In this document: positions 59,668 to 64,000 of the stretch, piece after piece | How the letters are laid out: every line of letters starts with the position of its first letter | How positions within the stretch are numbered: the first letter of the stretch is position 1 | Source: CAYUIG01 sp964444685 | GTDB taxonomy: Bacteria > Gemmatimonadota > Gemmatimonadetes > Longimicrobiales > RSA9 | Length of the DNA: 64,000 bases | NCBI GenBank assembly: GCA_964444685.1 | Contig: CAYUIG010000005.1 | Coordinates: 43,338 to 107,337, forward strand | Direction: 5' to 3' | The notes under the pieces: model-generated | The model's database searches: none | Seen by the model: the letters and a program-made list of their open reading frames with translations, nothing else | What the model was told of the DNA's origin: nothing | Position numbers and translations under genes: made by a program

Positions 59668-62214
59668 TCACCCGCACTCGCTGTAGCCGCACGCCAGGCA
59701 CTTCACGCATCCCTCCATGAAATGCAGCCCGGCCGAACACTCGGGGCAGGTCCCGATGAAGGTCTCCCCCGGGTCGTAGCCGAACATTTCCGACTGGTTC
59801 TCCGCCTGCGCCTGTATCGCCGGTCCCTGCGTCGCCGCGGGGACGCGGCCGGTGATCGGCAGCTCCTGCTGCACGCCTTCCTTCTCCGCCTGGTGCTGGA
59901 TCAGCACCTGCGCGATCGCGTCCGGCACGGAGAGCACCTTGTTGGGCCCGAGGCCGACCGTGCGGTCGCACGAGATGCCGCGCAGCTGCGTGGAGACGTC
60001 GCGCAGGGTGATGCCGCTGCGGAGCGCGAGCGAGATCAGCCGGCCGATGGCCTCGACATCCGCCATGGCCGCACCGCCCGCCTTGCCGAGCGTAGCGAAC
60101 ACCTCGAACGGACGGCCCTGGTCGTCCTCGTTCACCGTCACGTACAGATCACCGAGCGGGCTCGGCATGCGCCGCGTCACACCGTGCAGCGCAGCAGGCC
60201 GGGAGCGCTTGCGACGGCTCTGAAGCCCCGCCTCCACCTCGATCAGCCGGCGTCGCAGCTCCTCGTTCTCGTGCTCCATGCTGTGCAGCCGCTCGCGCGC
60301 ATCCGCGAGCTGCGCCTCGAGGTCGCTCACGACCGGCGACGGCGCGGGCGCGGCACCGGCCACCTCCTTCGCCGTCTTGCCCGTCGACAGCACCTGCTGC
60401 GGACGCGAGGCATCGCGGTATACCGTCACGCCCTTGCAGCCGAGGTTCCACGCCTTGACGTAGATGTCGCGCACGTGCTCCTCCGTCGCTTCACGCGGGA
60501 AGTTGCACGTCTTGCTGATCGCGCTGTCCACATACTCCTGGAAGGCGGCCTGCGTGCGGATGTGCCACTCCGGCGTCACGTCGTGCGCCGTCACGAACAC
60601 TCGCTGCACCTCCGCAGGCACCTCGTCGAAGTGGATGTGGCCCTCTTCCGCGATGCGGCGCATGAGGTCTTCGCTGTACCAGCCGCCCTCCTTCGCCATG
60701 CGCACGAAGTCCTTGTTCACGTCCGGCATCAGCACGCCCGCCTGGTTGCGCATGAACGCAACGGCGAAGAGCGGCTCGATCCCGCCCGAGCAGTCCGCGA
60801 AGATCGAGATCGTGCCCGTGGGCGCGACCGTCGTCACGTTGCAGTTGCGCAGCCGGCGCTCCGGACGGATGCGCTCGCCGTCCGCGTCACGCGCACAGGT
60901 GGCATCCGGACCCCAGATGCTCTGCTCCCACTCGGGGAACACGCCGCGCGTCTCCGCCAGCTTCTCCGACGCGCGCTTCGACTCCTCGTCGAGGAAGCGC
61001 ATCAGCTCGCGGCCGACCTCGATGCCTTCCTCGCTGTCGTAGCGCACGCCGATGCGCACGAGCAGGTCGGCGTAGCCCATCACGCCGAGACCGATCCGGC
61101 GGATGCGATGCGCGAGATCGTGGATCTCGGGCAGCGGGAACTGGTTCGCATCGATGACGTTGTCGAGGAAGTGGATCGACAGCTGCACCACCTGCCGCAG
61201 CCCGTCCCAGTCGATGCGCTCCTTCCAAGCGCCCGACGCATCCGGCTTCGCGAACATGCCGACGTTCACCGAGCCGAGGTTGCAAACGTCGTAAGGCAGC
61301 AGCGGCTGCTCTCCGCACGGGTTCGTCGCCTCGTAGCTGCCCAGGTGCGGCACCGGGTTGTAGCGGTTGGCCGCATCGATGAAGAACACGCCCGGCTCGC
61401 CCGTCGCCCACGCGCCATGCACGATCATGTCGAAGATCTCGCGCGCGTCCTCCTGCCCCAACACCTCGCCGCTCCGCGGGCTGATCAGATCGTACTTCTC
61501 ACCCGTCTCGACCGCGCGCATGAACGCGTCCGTCACCGCTACCGAGATGTTGAAGTTCGTCACCTGCGTCACATCCAGCTTGCAGGTGATGAAATCGCGG
61601 ATGTCCGGATGATCCACGCGCAGAATGCCCATGTTCGCGCCGCGGCGCGTGCCACCCTGCTTCACCACCTCGGTGGATGCGTCGTACAGCTTCATGAACG
61701 ACACCGGCCCGCTCGCCACCCCCATCGTCGAGCGCACCGTGTCACCGGACGGACGCAGCCGGCTGAACGCGAAGCCCGTCCCGCCGCCGGACTGATGCAC
61801 GAGCGCCATCGCCTTCAGCGTGTCGTAGATGCCGTTCCGACCGTTCGAGATCGCGTCCTCGACCGGCAGCACGAAACACGCGCTCAACTGACCCAGCGGA
61901 CGGCCCGCGTTCATCAGCGTCGGCGAGTTCGGCTCGAACAGCCGCTGCGTCATCAGCCGGTAGAACTCGCGCGCGAGCGTCTCCACCGCACCCTCGCTCG
62001 CGCCGTACCGCGCATCCTGCTCCGCAATCACGTGCGCGACGCGCCAGAACATCTGCTCCGGACTCTCCACGGGCTTCCCCGTCTCGTCCTTCATCAGATA
62101 CCGGCGCGCGAGCACGATGCGCGCATTCTCCGACAGATCCGCCGGCGGCAGATCCTCGGGCAGTGTGGAACGGCGAAGGGCGAGGTCGTCGGCGGAGAGA
62201 GTGTTGGGGGTCAT
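59668..62214 (-). CDS. nrdJ: Adenosylcobalamin-dependent ribonucleoside-diphosphate reductase
   Basis: The 848-residue class II reductase has the active-site cysteines in 'GQLSACFVLP' and 'NPCGEQPLLPYDVCNLGSVN', 'FNISVAVTDAFM', and 'PTGTISIFADCSGGIEP'. A coiled coil (about 633-672) separates the catalytic part from a TSCPD-like domain (about 690-780). The C-terminal cysteines 'CPECSAGLHFMEGCVKCLA' carry two CxxC pairs for re-reduction or zinc. It converts NDPs to dNDPs using coenzyme B12, without oxygen. ATG 62214 has SD GAGGA; upstream frame is non-coding leader. Its promoter is overlaid by NrdR-box-like sites. Confidence 0.93.
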   Translation of the reverse strand: MTPNTLSADDLALRRSTLPEDLPPADLSENARIVLARRYLMKDETGKPVESPEQMFWRVAHVIAEQDARYGASEGAVETLAREFYRLMTQRLFEPNSPTLMNAGRPLGQLSACFVLPVEDAISNGRNGIYDTLKAMALVHQSGGGTGFAFSRLRPSGDTVRSTMGVASGPVSFMKLYDASTEVVKQGGTRRGANMGILRVDHPDIRDFITCKLDVTQVTNFNISVAVTDAFMRAVETGEKYDLISPRSGEVLGQEDAREIFDMIVHGAWATGEPGVFFIDAANRYNPVPHLGSYEATNPCGEQPLLPYDVCNLGSVNVGMFAKPDASGAWKERIDWDGLRQVVQLSIHFLDNVIDANQFPLPEIHDLAHRIRRIGLGVMGYADLLVRIGVRYDSEEGIEVGRELMRFLDEESKRASEKLAETRGVFPEWEQSIWGPDATCARDADGERIRPERRLRNCNVTTVAPTGTISIFADCSGGIEPLFAVAFMRNQAGVLMPDVNKDFVRMAKEGGWYSEDLMRRIAEEGHIHFDEVPAEVQRVFVTAHDVTPEWHIRTQAAFQEYVDSAISKTCNFPREATEEHVRDIYVKAWNLGCKGVTVYRDASRPQQVLSTGKTAKEVAGAAPAPSPVVSDLEAQLADARERLHSMEHENEELRRRLIEVEAGLQSRRKRSRPAALHGVTRRMPSPLGDLYVTVNEDDQGRPFEVFATLGKAGGAAMADVEAIGRLISLALRSGITLRDVSTQLRGISCDRTVGLGPNKVLSVPDAIAQVLIQHQAEKEGVQQELPITGRVPAATQGPAIQAQAENQSEMFGYDPGETFIGTCPECSAGLHFMEGCVKCLACGYSECG

Positions 62215-62317
62215 CGCTTCCTCGGCTGCTCGAAAAGATGCGCGGACTCGGCGGGGGTCGCCCGCCGGCGAACTCGATTCCGGCTCGTGTCTTGTGATTT
62301 CCCGCTCGGCTGCGGCA

Positions 62318-62364
62318 CCCAACATCTAGTGGGGCGTCTACAGTACACCCCCACGATGTGGGGG
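62318..62364. promoter_or_regulatory. Two NrdR-box-like palindromes
   Basis: CCCAACATCTAGTGGG (62318-62333) and CCCCCACGATGTGGGGG (62348-62364) are imperfect and near-perfect palindromes whose centres are about 30-31 bp apart, three helical turns, as for tandem NrdR boxes. One covers the promoter spacer and the other the expected start site. The core of the first (ACATCTAGTG) is close to NrdR boxes of other GC-rich bacteria (memory). NrdR itself is not in the window. Confidence 0.65.
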
Positions 62365-62368
62365 TCAA
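62340..62368 (-). promoter_or_regulatory. Sigma70-type promoter of nrdJ
   Basis: On the minus strand TTGACC (62363-62368), a 17-base spacer and TACTGT (62340-62345) predict a start near 62333, leaving a leader of about 120 bases before ATG 62214. Confidence 0.75.
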
Positions 62369-62427
62369 GAGCGGTATTTTCACAACCCGTGATACCCCCG
62401 TAAAGCGTTGTCGTTGCTGCGATGGCG

Positions 62428-62527
62428 NNNNNNNNNNNNNNNNNNNNNNNNNNNNNNNNNNNNNNNNNNNNNNNNNNNNNNNNNNNNNNNNNNNNNNNNN
62501 NNNNNNNNNNNNNNNNNNNNNNNNNNN
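62428..62527. other. Assembly gap (100 N)
   Basis: Exactly 100 unknown bases mark a scaffold join of unknown true length. Any open frame that crosses it is artificial. Confidence 0.98.
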
Positions 62528-62632
62528 TTCGAGCTCACGTCCGTACGCGACCCCGACACGCACACGCGCACCGTCACCGGCACCGTGTGCGGCCGCGCGA
62601 TCGAACGGAGGATCAGCTGGGACCGCCCGTAG
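62528..62632 (+). CDS. Possible C-terminal end of a gene cut by the assembly gap
   Basis: Immediately after the N run a plus-strand frame reads 34 residues ('LTSVRDPDTHTRTVTGTVCG' within it) to a TAG at 62630-62632. The alternating polar/beta pattern looks like the last strands of a secreted beta-rich protein. The gene's body would be lost in the gap. No family recognised. Confidence 0.35.
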   Translation, partial: FELTSVRDPDTHTRTVTGTVCGRAIERRISWDRP

Positions 62633-62650
62633 TCCTGGGGTCGGAAATCT

Positions 62651-62685
62651 GAGTCGGGAGTCGAGAGTCGAGAGTCGGGAGTCGA
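62651..62685. repeat. Five tandem copies of GAGTCGR
   Basis: The 7-bp unit GAGTCG(G/A) is repeated five times without break between convergent genes. Length is not a multiple of three, and no coding use is likely. Confidence 0.9.
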
Positions 62686-62746
62686 GTGTAAGACGGCGGG
62701 GGGCAGCCGAAGACCGGCCACCCCCCGCATTTCAAACCCGCCGTCA

Positions 62747-62795
62747 GTCGCCCGCCCTATGTCGCCCGATTACGTCGCCCGCCGTACGTCGCCCG
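62747..62795. repeat. Four GTCGCCCG units spaced 13-14 bp
   Basis: GTCGCCCG occurs at 62747, 62761, 62774 and 62788 with variable 5-6 base spacers, ending five bases before the TerB gene stop. It may be a protein-binding array or simple repeat growth. Confidence 0.85.
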
Positions 62796-62799
62796 CAGT

Positions 62800-63285
62800 T
62801 CAGTGAACAACGTCATCCCCGGACAGCTTGCTCGCAGCGGCGTTTTTCGCGTCGGCGAGATAGCCGGGCTTGAGGTCGAGCAGGTTGCCGATCTTGCGCA
62901 GCAGCCAGCCCTCGTGCTGTGCGATGCGTCCGTCGGTGAGGATGAGGCCCCACATGACTTCGGCGAGCAGCGTCTTCTGGCCGAGGTCGTAGTGCTCGCG
63001 GATGAGCGACGTGAACTGGTAGAGGTCGATGGCCTGCTCGCGCTCGGCCTCGGCGACCTCGATGAGCGTCTCCGCGGTGTCCTCATCGAGATCGAAGTGG
63101 CGGCGCAGCACGGCCTGGATGTGATGGCGCTCCGCCGGGCTGAACTCGTCATCGGCGTGTGCGAGCTCGAGGAGCAGTGCGCACGCGGCCACGTGCACCG
63201 GGTCGAGCGGGACGTCCTGCTCGCCGACGATGTCGGATGATGGATGCATGCGTCGCTGGAAGAAGACGCGTATCGACTGGATCAT
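62800..63285 (-). CDS. TerB-like tellurite-resistance family protein
   Basis: The 161-residue helical protein has two acidic motifs, 'ALLLELAHADDEFSPAERHH' and 'LILTDGRIAQHEGWLLRKIG', characteristic of the TerB/DjlA-N fold (D-D/G-x-h-x-x-x-E). The N-terminal 'IRVFFQRRMHPSS' is basic and might touch the membrane. Function in the family is poorly defined; it is linked to stress and metal sensing. ATG 63285 follows SD GAGGAGG. It diverges from the Rieske/FAD reductase gene. Confidence 0.85.
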   Translation of the reverse strand: MIQSIRVFFQRRMHPSSDIVGEQDVPLDPVHVAACALLLELAHADDEFSPAERHHIQAVLRRHFDLDEDTAETLIEVAEAEREQAIDLYQFTSLIREHYDLGQKTLLAEVMWGLILTDGRIAQHEGWLLRKIGNLLDLKPGYLADAKNAAASKLSGDDVVH

Positions 63286-63368
63286 GGGGCCTCCTCGCTT
63301 CGCTCATGGCGTGCGCCGGTGCAGCCTGCCGGGGCAACATAGGGAGAAAGGGCGCAGCGCGCGAGCCG

Positions 63369-63396
63369 TTGCGGATTCCGGTGTTTGGGATACGTT
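63369..63396 (+). promoter_or_regulatory. Possible promoter of the Rieske/FAD reductase gene
   Basis: TTGCGG (63369-63374), a 16-base spacer and TACGTT (63391-63396) lie 26 bases before ATG 63423. The -10 is identical to that proposed for cspA. Confidence 0.5.
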
Positions 63397-63422
63397 GCGC
63401 CAACTCGATCAGGAGGCGTGAC

Positions 63423-64000
63423 ATGGCGGAAGGCGGTGCGCCCGCAGGACCCGACCTCGCGGCCGGGATCCCGTCGGGGGAGCTGCCCGAGGGTGGCATG
63501 CTGGCGGGCCGGTTCGGCGAGGACGCGGTGCTGCTGGCGCGGGTGCAGGGGGAGGTCCTGGCGGTGGGTGCGAACTGCACGCACTACGGCGGCCCGCTCG
63601 CCGAGGGCGTGCTGGACGGTGACACGGTGCGCTGCCCCTGGCATCACGCGTGTTTCAACCTGCGCACGGGTGAGATGCTGCGCACACCGGCGCTGAACGA
63701 TCTGCCGAAGTACGAAGTGGCGGAGCTCGATGGTACGATCCGCGTGACGGGCCGCGTACACGAGGGCGGACCCCTCGAGCGTGGTGGCCGCGGTGCGACG
63801 AAGCTGCGTCCGCGTTCGTCGCCGGAATCGATCGTCATCGTGGGCGCGGGTGCCGCGGGCAACGCCGCGGCGGAAGAGCTGCGTCGTGCGGGTTACGACG
63901 GTCCTGTGACGATGGTGGATGCGGATACCGACGCGCCGTACGACCGCCCCAATCTCTCGAAGGACTACCTCGCCGGGACCGCGCCCGAGGAGTGGATCCC
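63423..64000 (+). CDS. Rieske domain fused to FAD/NAD(P) reductase (AIFL-like), 5' part
   Basis: The first 192 residues are present and the gene runs off the window. A Rieske [2Fe-2S] domain (about 20-110) has both ligand pairs, 'NCTHYGGPL' and 'CPWHHACF'. The FAD domain then opens with 'IVIVGAGAAGNAAAEELRR' (about 139-157), and 'DRPNLSKDYLAG' follows. The order Rieske then pyridine-nucleotide reductase is that of AIFL/Nfrl-type proteins, which pass electrons from NAD(P)H to an acceptor. SD AGGAGG lies close before the ATG. Confidence 0.9.
   Translation, partial: MAEGGAPAGPDLAAGIPSGELPEGGMLAGRFGEDAVLLARVQGEVLAVGANCTHYGGPLAEGVLDGDTVRCPWHHACFNLRTGEMLRTPALNDLPKYEVAELDGTIRVTGRVHEGGPLERGGRGATKLRPRSSPESIVIVGAGAAGNAAAEELRRAGYDGPVTMVDADTDAPYDRPNLSKDYLAGTAPEEWI

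Noticed and set aside
59722..62403. Plus-strand open frame of about 890 codons opposite nrdJ
   Set aside because: Antisense shadow of a clearly conserved gene, with low-complexity Arg/His composition.
62215..62427. Cobalamin riboswitch before the B12-dependent reductase
   Set aside because: I looked for the B12 box and core and found neither; the palindromes fit NrdR sites and the promoter instead.
62747..62795. CRISPR array
   Set aside because: Repeats are only 8 bp with 5-6 bp spacers and there are no cas genes.
62358..62873. Open frames crossing the N run
   Set aside because: The gap is of unknown length, so any frame through it is artificial.
1..64000. Prophage, insertion sequence, tRNA or rRNA
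   Set aside because: No transposase, integrase, phage structural gene, cloverleaf or rRNA sequence was recognised on either strand.

Overview
The window is about 64 kb of very GC-rich bacterial DNA, almost fully coding, with one 100-base run of N near 62.4 kb. It therefore looks like a scaffold, possibly from a metagenome. The protein repertoire points to the phylum Gemmatimonadota (inference; no rRNA is present to prove it). Two secreted six-bladed beta-propeller lipoproteins carry the 'DSAG..IVEN' start typical of that phylum. There are two orphan ABC permeases of the ADOP type, one beside a PadR regulator, plus many Tat or Sec exported oxidoreductases, a TonB receptor with an N-terminal carboxypeptidase-like domain, and a B12-dependent ribonucleotide reductase. 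Where promoters can be read they are sigma70-like, often TTGAC-N17-TAnnnT.

Layout. 0-5 kb: end of a TerB-like protein, PadR/ADOP pair with a promoter and repeated operator, and a MOCOS-like PLP enzyme. 4.9-5.1 kb: a large imperfect inverted repeat between convergent genes. 5-13.5 kb: O-antigen ligase-like protein, small cytochrome c, second ADOP permease, then an export-linked redox set (Tat FAD oxidoreductase, propeller lipoprotein, diheme cytochrome c). 13.5-25.4 kb: M28 peptidase with a DUF1080 protein, a TonB receptor, a 1360-residue protein with the layout of soluble adenylyl cyclase (two cyclase domains, P-loop NTPase, helical repeats), and a 717-residue FAD protein.

25.4-36.1 kb: a minus-strand operon with stop/start overlaps joining a GcvT-fold demethylase, two PYROXD2-like flavoproteins, a two-TM potassium channel with two RCK units, and a large FAD protein paralogous to the convergent one. 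A ClC chloride channel and a small membrane protein lie just upstream. 36.2-36.7 kb: a cold-shock gene with a long leader that contains its own promoter-to-terminator unit.

36.7-57.5 kb: twenty minus-strand genes with no gap over 27 bp. From the upstream end these are a propeller lipoprotein, PHP protein, Tat PLP enzyme, unknown small protein and DUF4159 protein; then a surface-glycan export block (seven glycosyltransferase genes, Wzm/Wzt ABC transporter, NodB deacetylase); then two acetyltransferases (one resembling AAC(6')-Ii), a membrane protein, an M20 amidohydrolase, a DDAH-like hydrolase and a secreted amidohydrolase. The run ends at a strong terminator shared with the cold-shock gene.

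57.6-64 kb: a metzincin protease with a lipoprotein, a T4 endonuclease V-like protein, B12-dependent NrdJ with two NrdR-box-like palindromes over its promoter, the assembly gap with simple repeats, a TerB protein, and the start of a Rieske/FAD reductase that runs off the window. I saw no tRNA, rRNA, CRISPR array, insertion sequence or phage gene.
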